From Variovorax ginsengisoli (GTDB lineage Bacteria; Pseudomonadota; Gammaproteobacteria; Burkholderiales; Burkholderiaceae_C), in assembly GCF_030486595.1 (NCBI RefSeq), contig NZ_JAUJZH010000044.1:1-46205 (forward strand): a stretch of DNA of 46,205 bases, in the 5' to 3' direction. Of this stretch, positions 1-7,466 are shown in pieces. The notes under the pieces are model-generated. The model was not told the DNA's origin, ran no database searches, and was given only the letters and a program-made list of their open reading frames with translations. A program made the position numbers and the translations under genes. Within the stretch, counting starts at the first letter, position 1. Each line of letters begins with the position of its first letter.

Positions 1-133
1 CGCCGAACGGCGTCTCGGCCTTGTTCGAATAGCCGCTGACCGTGGCGTCGACGACGCCGAACAACGTGACGGAGGACTGGGCGGAAGCGCCGCCGGCGGC
101 GAGGACGGTCAAGGCGACCAGGGTTCTTTTCAT
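1..133 (-). CDS. Gram-negative porin, N-terminal part (runs off window)
   Basis: The reading frame starts at 133 and is still open at the left edge, so only about 44 residues are visible. It opens with a signal peptide (MKRTLVALTVLAAGGASAQ) followed by SSVTLFGVVDATVSG, the typical first beta-strand of the trimeric Burkholderiales porins (OmpC-like family, about 350-400 residues). It should form an outer-membrane channel for small hydrophilic solutes. It lies 77 nt downstream of the SDR gene on the same strand and could be the last gene of the keto-acid transcript, giving outer-membrane entry for the same substrate. Family recognition is from sequence; the operon link is inference. Confidence 0.8.
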   Translation of the reverse strand, partial: MKRTLVALTVLAAGGASAQSSVTLFGVVDATVSGYSNKAETPFG

Positions 134-210
134 TGGAGTCTCTTTGGTTCTGGAAAAAATGCGGGAGCGAAAAAGTCGTGCACCCTCGAGCCAAGTCCCT
201 CGAACGGGAC

Positions 211-957
211 CTACATGGCGGTCTTGCCGCCATTGACGGCGAGGATCTGGCCCGAGATGTACCTGGCGCGATCGGAGGCCAGGAACACGATCGCATCGGC
301 GACCTCCTCCGGCGTGCCGATGCGACCGGCCGGGATCGCCGCGGCGACCGCCGCGATCTTCTCGGCCCCGCCCGCGATGCGTTCGAGCATCCCGGTGTCG
401 ATCGGGCCGGGGGCCACCGCGTTCACCCGCACGTTCGACCGCCCGGCCTCCAGGGCGGCCGACTTGGTCAGGCCCTCGATCGCGTGCTTGCTGGCCGCGT
501 ACATCGGGTTCTGCGGATTTCCGCGGCTTCCCATCGTCGAGGAGAGGTTGACGACCGTACCCTGCCGCTGCCGGAGCATCACGCGCAACTGGTGCTTCAT
601 GCCAAGAAAGGTCCCCAGCACATTGGCGTCGAAGGTCGCCGAATAGGATTCGACGGTCTGGTCCACGATCGAGCCGGGCGTTCCTTCCGTTCCCGCACTG
701 TTCACGGCAACGTCGAGCCGTCCGAAGCGCGCGACGGTGCGCTCGACCAGCGCGCCGACTTGCGCTTCGTTGCTGACGTCGGCGGCCACGAACTCGGCCT
801 CCACTCCCAGTTCACGGAGTTCGGCCACCAGCGCGGCGCCGGCCGTGGCATTGCGGCCGGAGCACACCAGCCGGGCGCCTTCGCGAGCGAATGCGAGCGC
901 GGTGGCGCGGCCGATCCCGGCGGTGGCGCCGGTGATCAAGACGACAGGTTCGGTCAT
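211..957 (-). CDS. SDR family oxidoreductase
   Basis: A classical short-chain dehydrogenase/reductase of 248 residues that interconverts an alcohol and a ketone with NAD(P). It shows the nucleotide motif TGATAGIG near residues 9-16, NSAG (variant of NNAG), the catalytic serine in VVNLSSTMG, the YAASK active-site motif, and the C-terminal ISGQILAVNGG typical of FabG-like SDRs. The start at 957 is preferred over an in-frame ATG at 1014 because it has AGGAAA upstream and avoids overlap with the neighbouring gene. It follows the keto-acid cleavage enzyme by 40 nt on the same strand, so an obvious role is making the 3-keto acid that this enzyme cleaves; that role is inference. Confidence 0.88.
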   Translation of the reverse strand: MTEPVVLITGATAGIGRATALAFAREGARLVCSGRNATAGAALVAELRELGVEAEFVAADVSNEAQVGALVERTVARFGRLDVAVNSAGTEGTPGSIVDQTVESYSATFDANVLGTFLGMKHQLRVMLRQRQGTVVNLSSTMGSRGNPQNPMYAASKHAIEGLTKSAALEAGRSNVRVNAVAPGPIDTGMLERIAGGAEKIAAVAAAIPAGRIGTPEEVADAIVFLASDRARYISGQILAVNGGKTAM

Positions 958-997
958 CACGAGTTTCCTGGTGGGGTGGTCGGGCGCAGGCAGCGGA

Positions 998-1933
998 TCA
1001 GAAGGCGACCGCATGCCTGCCTTTCAGCTGCAGCATCTCGCGCGTGTCGGTGGGCGTCGCGATCTCCAGGTTCAGCGATCGCAGGGTCGAGACGATGCGC
1101 TGCACCTGCTGGGCGTTGCTCGTCGCCAGCCGGCCCGGCCCGTCCCAGAGCGAGTCCTCGAGTCCCACCCGGACGTTGCCGCCCGTCGAGGCGGCCATGG
1201 CGGCGAGCGGGATCTGGCTGCGGCCGGCGCCGAGCACCGACCAGTAGTAGTCCTTGCCGAACAGGCGCTCCGCTGTCCTTCGCATGTGCATCACGTCGTC
1301 GGGGTGCGAGCCGATCCCGCCGAGCAGGCCGAAGACCGTCTGGATGAAGAAGGGCGGCTTCAGGATGCCGCGGTCGATGAAATGCGCCGCGGTGTAGAGG
1401 TGGCTGGTGTCATAGCACTCGATCTCGAAGCGCGTGCCGTTGTCGGCACAGGATTCGAGGATGTAGCGGATCTCGTGGAAGGTGTTGCGGAACACGCGGT
1501 CCTCCGAGCCTTCCAGGTAGGGGCGCTCCCAGTCGTACTTGAATTCCTTGTAGCGGCCCAGCATCGGGTACAGGCCGAAATTCATCGAGCCCATGTTCAG
1601 CGACGCCACTTCCGGCTTGAGCTGCAAGGCAGGCTGCAGCCGCTCTTCCACCAGCATGTTCGGAGCGCCGCCGGTGGTGAGATTGACAACCACATCCGAG
1701 CGCTCGGCGATGACCGGCAGAAAGGCGCGGAACAGCGCCGGCGCCTGCGACGGCTGGCCGGTCTCGGGATTGCGCGCATGCAGATGGACGATCGACGCGC
1801 CGGCTTCCGCGGCCGCGATCGCCTCCCGGGCGATCTCGTCGGCGGTGATCGGCAGGTACGGCGACATGGTCGGCGTGTGAATCGCACCGGTGACCGCGCA
1901 GGTCACGATTACCTTGCTTTGGGGTGCTGCCAT
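998..1933 (-). CDS. Beta-keto acid cleavage enzyme (BKACE, DUF849)
   Basis: 311 residues. Members of this zinc-dependent TIM-barrel family condense a beta-keto acid with acetyl-CoA and cleave it to acetoacetate plus a new acyl-CoA; the archetype is 3-keto-5-aminohexanoate cleavage enzyme (Kce). The metal-binding HLH motif is at His50 and His52 in IVHLHARNP, and FIQTVFGLLGG and the VRVGLEDSLW segment near the C-terminus are family landmarks. The gene has its own conserved promoter element (2010-2076) about 75 nt upstream of the start and is followed by the SDR gene. The specific keto acid cannot be deduced, since the family covers many substrates. A second, longer BKACE lies at 6384-7454. Confidence 0.88.
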   Translation of the reverse strand: MAAPQSKVIVTCAVTGAIHTPTMSPYLPITADEIAREAIAAAEAGASIVHLHARNPETGQPSQAPALFRAFLPVIAERSDVVVNLTTGGAPNMLVEERLQPALQLKPEVASLNMGSMNFGLYPMLGRYKEFKYDWERPYLEGSEDRVFRNTFHEIRYILESCADNGTRFEIECYDTSHLYTAAHFIDRGILKPPFFIQTVFGLLGGIGSHPDDVMHMRRTAERLFGKDYYWSVLGAGRSQIPLAAMAASTGGNVRVGLEDSLWDGPGRLATSNAQQVQRIVSTLRSLNLEIATPTDTREMLQLKGRHAVAF

Positions 1934-2009
1934 CTCAGATGTCTCCGTTCGGTATCTTGATCACGTTGGAATGAATCAGGCGCTCGGCATCGCCTGAATT
2001 CGCGAGGGC

Positions 2010-2076
2010 AGTATCTGGCGCCGTGGGCGTCTCTACTTGTCTTTCGGGGACGGAAACTTGCTGCTTGGGGACACCA
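2010..2076 (-). promoter_or_regulatory. Conserved 67-nt operator/promoter element, copy C (BKACE gene)
   Basis: On the minus strand this segment aligns without gaps with 3169-3235 and 4357-4423. Shared features are two half-sites of the form CCC..A....CAAGT set 21 bp apart, the block GTCCCCGA, and a terminal GCGCCAGATACT. The last six bases GATACT resemble a -10 box, and no good -35 is visible, as expected for an activator that overlaps the -35 region. The element lies 76 nt upstream of the BKACE start codon at 1933. Confidence 0.7.
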
Positions 2077-2124
2077 CCGCGACGGCAGCAGTCATCCGGC
2101 GTGCGCACCGCCTTCACTTGCCGC

Positions 2125-3093
2125 TCAGGGCACGAGGACGGTGGAGCCGATGGTCTTGCGTCCTTCGAGCGCGCGGTGCGCCTCGGCCGCGTCGGCCAGC
2201 GCGAAGCTCTGCTTCGGCTCGCTGACGATGCGCCCGGCGAGCACGTGATCGAACAGCTCCCGCGCCATGTCGAGCATGTGGGCGCGGGGCGCGATGTAGT
2301 CCCGCATGGCCGGCCGCGTGATCCAGATCGACTTCGATCCCAGCACCTTGACGTTGAGGATCACCGGGCCCGACGAGGTGCCGTTGCTCACCAGCGTTCC
2401 GCGCGTCTGAAGACAGGCGAGCGAAGCCTCCAGCGTGTCCTTGCCGACCGAGTCATAGACCACCGGAACGCCCTTCCCTTCGGTGATCTCGTGCACCCGC
2501 TGGGCGATGTCTTCGCGCGAGGTCACGATGGTGTGGGCGCAGCCGTTGGCCTTCGCCGCGGCGGCCTTCTCGTCCGTGCTGACGGTACCGATCATGGTCA
2601 CGCCCATGGCACGCGCCCACTGGCAGGCGATCAGGCCCACGCCACCGGCGGCCGCGTGGTAGAGGATCGTCTCGCCGCCCTGGAGCGGATGGACCTGGCG
2701 AAACAGATACTGGGCGGTCATGCCCTTCATGATGAGCGAGGAGGCGGTGCGATCCGAGATGCCGTCGGGCAGCGGGATCAGGACGTCGGCAGGCATCACG
2801 CGGGCCTGCGAATAGGCGCCCGGCGGTCCGACCAGGTAGCCCACGCGGTCGCCCACGCGGATGTCGGTCACGCCGGCCCCGACGGCCTCGACCACGCCCA
2901 CCGCATCGGTGCCCAGGCCATTGGGCAGGTCCAGCGGGTAGAAGCCGGTGCGGAAGTAGATGTCGGCGAAGTTGACGGCGATGAAGCTGTGGCGCACGCG
3001 AGCCTGACCGGGTCCGGGTTCGCCGACTTCGACGTCCTCGAATTTCAGGACGTCGGCGCCCCCGGTCTCATGAAAGCGAATGGCCTTGGTCAT
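2125..3093 (-). CDS. Zinc-independent NADPH:quinone oxidoreductase (MDR family)
   Basis: 322 residues, the usual length of QOR-like medium-chain reductases. The N-terminal catalytic half is followed by a Rossmann fold with the NADPH loop AAAGGVGLIACQWA, and GKGVPVVYDSVG is a typical quinone reductase motif. The structural and catalytic zinc cysteines of alcohol dehydrogenases are absent. The enzyme should transfer hydride from NADPH to a quinone or another activated enone. The start at 3093 has AAGGAG about 8 nt upstream. It is divergent from the first Bug receptor gene, with a 193-nt shared intergenic region that contains operator copy A. Its substrate in this pathway is unknown. Confidence 0.87.
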   Translation of the reverse strand: MTKAIRFHETGGADVLKFEDVEVGEPGPGQARVRHSFIAVNFADIYFRTGFYPLDLPNGLGTDAVGVVEAVGAGVTDIRVGDRVGYLVGPPGAYSQARVMPADVLIPLPDGISDRTASSLIMKGMTAQYLFRQVHPLQGGETILYHAAAGGVGLIACQWARAMGVTMIGTVSTDEKAAAAKANGCAHTIVTSREDIAQRVHEITEGKGVPVVYDSVGKDTLEASLACLQTRGTLVSNGTSSGPVILNVKVLGSKSIWITRPAMRDYIAPRAHMLDMARELFDHVLAGRIVSEPKQSFALADAAEAHRALEGRKTIGSTVLVP

Positions 3094-3168
3094 GCTGCGT
3101 CTCCTTGTGAATGCATGTGAGGACGCGATTCTTGCGGGACGCTCCCGGGACGGGAAGCGGGTCGCCAG

Positions 3169-3235
3169 CTATGGCCCAAATAGACAAGTTGACGTCCCCG
3201 ATAAGCAAATACCAATCGTCGATGGGCCAGATACT
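3169..3235 (+). promoter_or_regulatory. Conserved 67-nt operator/promoter element, copy A (first Bug receptor)
   Basis: Begins CTATGGCCC and ends GCCAGATACT, 51 nt before the start codon at 3287. It contains the two 21-bp-spaced half-sites (CCCAAATAGACAAGT and CCCCGATAAGCAAAT). It is near-identical in layout to copy B (4357-4423) and copy C (minus strand, 2010-2076). With GATACT at 3230-3235 as the -10, transcription would start near 3242. A pair CCAATC (3212-3217) and GATTGG (3241-3246) forms a loose inverted repeat around the -10, seen only in this copy. Confidence 0.7.
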
Positions 3236-3286
3236 GATGGGATTGGTACCCTTCCCGTGCGACACGGGGACGAATCGGAGACAAAG

Positions 3287-4255
3287 ATGAAACTGAAGCA
3301 ATTGGCACGCCCTGCCCTGGTGTTGATCGGATGCTCGCTGGCGCTCAGCGCCTGGGCGCTTGGCGACAAACCCTTGAAGGTCATCGTTCCCGCACCGGCG
3401 GGCGGCACGACGGACATCGCCGCTCGTGTGGTCGGACAACAGATTTCCGTCGATATCGGCCGGCCCGTGATCGTCGAGAACCGCCCCGGCGCCAGCGGGT
3501 CGATCGGCCTCCACGCCATGCTGCAGGCGGCGCCCGACGGAGACACGATCCTGGTCGGGCCGAACAACTTGCTGGTGGAATCGCCGCAGGTGATGAAGGT
3601 GCCTTACGACCCGCTGAAAGACGTCGTCAGCATCGCGAGAGTGGCCAAGACGAGCTATGTGCTCGTGACGGGTGCCAGCTACCCCGCCAAGGACTTCCAG
3701 GGTCTTCTGGCCCAGTTGAAGACGCGCAAAGGCAAATCCAGCTTCGCCAACTATGGCAACGGCACGACCTCGCACTACTCGGGACTGATCTTCAGCGACC
3801 AGGCCGACCTTGGGATGCAGAACGTGGGCTACCCCGGATCGCCGCCCGCGCTGCAGGACGTGATCGGCGGCCAAGTCGACATCATGTTCGATGGCATGGC
3901 GACTTCCTTGCCGCTGATCAAGGGCGGCAAGCTGCGCCTCTATGCCGTTTCCGGCAAGAGCCGATCGCGGTATTTCCCCGAGGTGCCGACCATGACCGAG
4001 CTCGGCTATCCGGAGATCCAGTTCCAGGGACAGATCCGTTTCTATGGCTCCAGCAGGCTGCCGCCCGACGTGCTGGCGAAGCTGCAGGCGATCATCAAGA
4101 AGGCGGCGGATGCGCCGGCGGTGCAACAGAAGCTGTTCGACGTGGGCCTGGAGCCCGATGTGAGCGTCGACACGCCGGCGATGCTCGCCGAAGACAAGTC
4201 GCTGTTCCAACGCAACGCGGCCATCGTCAAGAAGTTCAACATCCAGTTGAACTGA
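3287..4255 (+). CDS. Bug/TctC-family periplasmic solute receptor, copy 1
   Basis: 322 residues with a signal peptide (LVLIGCSLALSAWALG), then KPLKVIVPAPAGGTTDIAAR, the first strand and ligand loop of the tripartite tricarboxylate transporter (TTT) receptor family. These proteins bind carboxylates in the periplasm and are very abundant in Comamonadaceae, usually without linked TctAB membrane subunits, as here. The start at 3287 is set by CGGAG upstream and by the signal peptide; the frame is open further upstream but runs through the promoter element. It is a tandem paralogue of the gene at 4473-5441, of identical length and most residues in common. It is separated from that gene by a strong hairpin and a second copy of the promoter. 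Confidence 0.92.
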   Translation: MKLKQLARPALVLIGCSLALSAWALGDKPLKVIVPAPAGGTTDIAARVVGQQISVDIGRPVIVENRPGASGSIGLHAMLQAAPDGDTILVGPNNLLVESPQVMKVPYDPLKDVVSIARVAKTSYVLVTGASYPAKDFQGLLAQLKTRKGKSSFANYGNGTTSHYSGLIFSDQADLGMQNVGYPGSPPALQDVIGGQVDIMFDGMATSLPLIKGGKLRLYAVSGKSRSRYFPEVPTMTELGYPEIQFQGQIRFYGSSRLPPDVLAKLQAIIKKAADAPAVQQKLFDVGLEPDVSVDTPAMLAEDKSLFQRNAAIVKKFNIQLN

Positions 4256-4279
4256 ATCGCCCCGGGATTCGGGCAGACC

Positions 4280-4318
4280 GGCCCCGCCAGGCCACCGACA
4301 AGGTGGCTTGGCGGGGCC
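4280..4318 (+). terminator. Strong hairpin between the two Bug receptor genes
   Basis: GGCCCCGCCA pairs with TGGCGGGGCC and GCCACC pairs with GGTGGC around a 5-nt loop GACAA, with one bulged base on each side, starting 25 nt after the stop of copy 1. There is no uridine run after it, so it is either a Rho-assisted terminator or an RNA 3'-end stabiliser. It separates the two receptor genes into different transcription units, in keeping with the second promoter copy just downstream. Confidence 0.65.
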
Positions 4319-4356
4319 GCCGGCCTTCTGGCAGCACAGAACTGCAGCGCGACTGA

Positions 4357-4423
4357 CTATGACCCACATTGGCAAATCTCAGTCCCCGATAAGCAAGAAC
4401 CAAACGCCCGTGCGCCAGATACT
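4357..4423 (+). promoter_or_regulatory. Conserved 67-nt operator/promoter element, copy B (second Bug receptor operon)
   Basis: Begins CTATGACCC and ends GCGCCAGATACT, 49 nt before the start at 4473. It aligns base for base with copy A over 67 nt and with copy C on the other strand. Half-sites are CCCACATTGGCAAAT and CCCCGATAAGCAAGA, again 21 bp apart. The predicted -10 is GATACT at 4418-4423. It should drive the receptor, dioxygenase and second BKACE genes together. Confidence 0.7.
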
Positions 4424-4472
4424 TTCATCACGTCGGCACCTCAGTCCGACACGAGATGAACTGGAGACAAAG

Positions 4473-5441
4473 ATGAAACTGCAGCAATTGGCGCGCCCCG
4501 CCATGGTGTTGATCGGATGGTCATTGGCGCTCAGCGCCTGGGCGATTGGCGACAAGCCCTTGAAGGTGATCGTTCCGGCACCGCCGGGTGGAACCATCGA
4601 CGTCGCCGCTCGCGTGGTCGGGCAGCAGATTTCCGCGGACATCGGCCGCCCCGTGATCGTCGAAAACCGCGCCGGCGCGACCGGCTCGATCGGACTCAGC
4701 GCCATGCTGCACGCGGCCCCCGACGGCGACACGATCGCCATGGGCGCGATCAACCTGCTGGTTGAAGCACCGCTGGTGATGAAGGTGCCGTACGACCCGC
4801 TGAAGGACATCGTGCCGATCGCAAGGGTGGCCCAGACCAGCCGCGTGCTGGTGAGCGCCGCCACCAATCCGGCCAAGGACTTCCAGGGTCTTGTCGCGCA
4901 GCTGAAGACGCGCAAGGGCCAGACCAGCTTCGCCAGTTTCGGTACCGGCACGTCGTCGCACTACGCGGGACTGATCCTGAGCGACCAGGCTGGACTGGGC
5001 ATGCAGCACGTGGGCTACCCCGGCGCGCCGCCCGCGCTGCAGGACTTGCTGGGCGGCCAGGTCGACATCATGTTCGACAGCCTGCTGACCTCCCTGCCGC
5101 TGATCAAGGGCGGCAAGCTGCGCGCCTATGCCATTGCCGGGAAAAGCCGGTCCAGGTATTTCCCCGAGGTGCCGACCATGACCGAGCTCGGCTATCCGGA
5201 GATCCAGTTCCCGGGAGAGGTCAGCTTCTACGGGTCCAGCAAGCTGCCCGCCGACGTGCTGGCGAAGCTTCAGGCGGCCATCAAGAAGGCGGCGGAAGCC
5301 CCTGCGGTGCAGCAGAAGCTGATCGACCTGGGCCTGGAGCCCGACGTGAACGTCGACACGCCCGCGATGCTGGCTGAAAGCAAGGCGCTGTTCCAGCGCA
5401 ACGCCGCGATCGTCAAGAAATTCAACATCCAGCCGAACTGA
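4473..5441 (+). CDS. Bug/TctC-family periplasmic solute receptor, copy 2
   Basis: 322 residues with a signal peptide ending ALSAWAIG and the family strand KPLKVIVPAPPGG. It is a close paralogue of the preceding gene; differences cluster in short surface and ligand-loop stretches (for example AIAMGAINLL region against ILVGPNNLL, and TSRVLVSAATNPAKD against TSYVLVTGASYPAKD), so the two may prefer different ligands. GGAG upstream and the signal peptide fix the start at 4473. It is followed after 31 nt by the dioxygenase gene. Periplasmic capture of a carboxylate substrate or its analogue is the likely role; no TctA/TctB membrane genes are in the window. Confidence 0.92.
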   Translation: MKLQQLARPAMVLIGWSLALSAWAIGDKPLKVIVPAPPGGTIDVAARVVGQQISADIGRPVIVENRAGATGSIGLSAMLHAAPDGDTIAMGAINLLVEAPLVMKVPYDPLKDIVPIARVAQTSRVLVSAATNPAKDFQGLVAQLKTRKGQTSFASFGTGTSSHYAGLILSDQAGLGMQHVGYPGAPPALQDLLGGQVDIMFDSLLTSLPLIKGGKLRAYAIAGKSRSRYFPEVPTMTELGYPEIQFPGEVSFYGSSKLPADVLAKLQAAIKKAAEAPAVQQKLIDLGLEPDVNVDTPAMLAESKALFQRNAAIVKKFNIQPN

Positions 5442-5472
5442 ACGGCGACACGCAACCCTACGGAGACGAGAC

Positions 5473-6315
5473 ATGAAGATCAGCCGAATCACGCCCGCCA
5501 TCGGCGCCAGAGTCACGGACGTCCACCTCGGCGAAGCATCGCGCGACCCCGAACTCTTTGCCCAGATCAAGTCCGCACTGCTGAAGCACAAGGTGCTTTT
5601 CTTCCGCGGCCAGGAGATCACTCGCGCCGACCACGAAGCCTTTGCGCGCTGCTTCGGCGAGCTGGAAGACCACCCCGTGCTCAACAGCGATCCCGAGCAC
5701 CCGGGCCTGGCGCTCATCTATCGCAGCGAAAGCAGGCACAGCTACGAGAACGCATATCACTCTGACGGCCTGTGGCGCCCGAATCCTTCGATGGGCGCCG
5801 TGCTGCGCTGCATCGAATGCCCCGAGATCGGCGGCGACACCATCTGGGTCAACATGGTCCAGGCGTACGAAGAGCTGCCGGAGGACATCCAGCAGAAGAT
5901 CCTGAAATTGCGCGCCCGGTCCAGCATCGAGCAATCGTTCGGCGCGGTGATGACCGATGAAGCCCGCAGGAAGCTGAACCAGGACAACCCGCCGGCAGAG
6001 CATCCCGTGGTGCGCACGCATCCGGAAACCGGCGAGAAGATCTTGTACGTCGGCAGCTTCACCACGCACTTCGTCAACCACAACACGCCGGAGAACATTC
6101 GCCACGGCATCGACAAGACGCCCGGCGCATCGCTGCTGCTGAACTACCTGCTCAGCCGCGCCACCATTCCGGAGTACCAGGTGCGCTGGTCCTGGCAGCC
6201 TGGGGACATCGCTGTCTGGGACAACCGCAGCACACAGCACTACGCCGTGAACGACTACTGGCCGGCACCGCGAAAGATGGAGCGCGCCGGCATCGTGGGC
6301 GACGTTCCGTACTGA
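5473..6315 (+). CDS. TauD/TfdA-family Fe(II)/2-oxoglutarate dioxygenase
   Basis: 280 residues, standard for the TauD family. The 2-His-1-carboxylate iron site is visible as His96-x-Asp98 (AYHSDGLW) and the distal His256 (TQHYAVND), and Arg271 in ERAGIVGD is placed to bind 2-oxoglutarate. These enzymes hydroxylate an unactivated carbon, often next to a sulfonate, ether, amine or carboxylate, so the product may break down to an aldehyde or ketone. A start at 5473 follows GGAGACGAGAC. The gene is 31 nt after Bug receptor copy 2 and 68 nt before BKACE 2, so the trio looks like one operon. Its place as the activating step before keto-acid cleavage is inference. Confidence 0.9.
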   Translation: MKISRITPAIGARVTDVHLGEASRDPELFAQIKSALLKHKVLFFRGQEITRADHEAFARCFGELEDHPVLNSDPEHPGLALIYRSESRHSYENAYHSDGLWRPNPSMGAVLRCIECPEIGGDTIWVNMVQAYEELPEDIQQKILKLRARSSIEQSFGAVMTDEARRKLNQDNPPAEHPVVRTHPETGEKILYVGSFTTHFVNHNTPENIRHGIDKTPGASLLLNYLLSRATIPEYQVRWSWQPGDIAVWDNRSTQHYAVNDYWPAPRKMERAGIVGDVPY

Positions 6316-6383
6316 GCTTCCGAAGCCTTTCCATCACGTTCGACATTCCCGATTTCTGCATTTCAACCCGGAGACCCCTCACC

Positions 6384-7454
6384 ATGAACTTCCTCGACGG
6401 CCACCTGTATCCCGAAAACCAGCAGCCCCTGATCATCACGGCCGCTCCCTATGCCCCGGGCTGGATTCCCTCGGACTTCCCGGAAGACATTCCGGTCAGG
6501 ATGGAGGACCAGATCCAGAAGGCGGTGGATTGCTACGAAGCCGGCGCCACCGTGCTGCACCTGCATGTTCGCGAAGAAGACGGCAAGGGCAGCAAGCGCC
6601 TGTCCAAGTTCAACGAGTTGATCGCCGGGGTGCGCGCCCGCGTGCCGGAGATGATCATCCAGGTCGGCGGCTCCATCAGCTTCGCACCTGAAGAAGGCCA
6701 GGGCGCCAAGTGGCTCAGCGACGACACGCGGCACATGCTGGCCGAACTCCAGCCGAGGCCCGACCAGGTCACGGTGACCGTCAACACCTCGCAGATGAAC
6801 GTGACGGAGCATGCCGGCCTGGACGACTTCAAGGGCGTGTCACGGGGCTTCCCGCACCTCTATGCAACCTACAAGGACATGGTCGTGCCCTCGAACCCCA
6901 GCTGGGCCGAGGAGCACATCCGGCGTCTGACGGCCGCCGGGATCCAGAGCGAGTTCCAGGTCTACAACATCAACAGCTTCGAGACCATCGAGCGGATGAT
7001 CCGCCGCGGCGTCTACAAGGGGCCGCTGGTGATGAACTGGGTGGCGATCAGCGGCGGCATGGACCAAGCCAACATCTACAACCTGGCCAACATGCTGCGT
7101 GCGGTGCCCGACGGCGCGGTGGTCACGGTGGAAAGCTCGGTGCTCAACGTGCTGCCCATCAACATGATCGGCATCGCCCTGGGCCTGCATGTGCGCTGCG
7201 GCATCGAGGACGTGCTCTGGAACCAGACCCGCACCGGCAAGGCCAGCACGGTCGACCAGATCAAGCAGCTGGTGCGCATCTCGGGTGAATTCGGCCGTCC
7301 GATCGCGACCGCGCAACAGGCGCGCGAGATCATGCAGATCGGGGTCTTCTACGACACGGCCGAAGAGACTCTTCAGCGCAATGGCTTCGCACCCAATCGC
7401 AACGGGGGCAACCAGGGCTTCCTGCGCAAGCCGGACGCCGATCTCGGCCGCTGA
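6384..7454 (+). CDS. Second beta-keto acid cleavage enzyme (BKACE, DUF849), long form
   Basis: 356 residues, about 45 longer than the BKACE at 998-1933, with extra sequence at the N-terminus (LDGHLYPENQQPLIITAAPY) and C-terminus. The metal motif is VLHLHVRE with His59 and His61, and the barrel strand LHVRCGIEDVLW matches the family. It should cleave a beta-keto acid using acetyl-CoA or a related CoA ester. A GGAG lies 11 nt before the start. It is the last gene of the receptor-dioxygenase-BKACE operon and converges on the AraC regulator gene with only 12 nt between stop codons. Two divergent BKACEs in one cluster suggest two successive cleavages or two substrates. Confidence 0.87.
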   Translation: MNFLDGHLYPENQQPLIITAAPYAPGWIPSDFPEDIPVRMEDQIQKAVDCYEAGATVLHLHVREEDGKGSKRLSKFNELIAGVRARVPEMIIQVGGSISFAPEEGQGAKWLSDDTRHMLAELQPRPDQVTVTVNTSQMNVTEHAGLDDFKGVSRGFPHLYATYKDMVVPSNPSWAEEHIRRLTAAGIQSEFQVYNINSFETIERMIRRGVYKGPLVMNWVAISGGMDQANIYNLANMLRAVPDGAVVTVESSVLNVLPINMIGIALGLHVRCGIEDVLWNQTRTGKASTVDQIKQLVRISGEFGRPIATAQQAREIMQIGVFYDTAEETLQRNGFAPNRNGGNQGFLRKPDADLGR

Positions 7455-7466
7455 GCCCGGACCGGC

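Noticed and set aside
1935..2117. A 60-codon open frame on the minus strand upstream of the BKACE gene
   Set aside because: It runs through the conserved 67-nt promoter element and has no coding character or family match.
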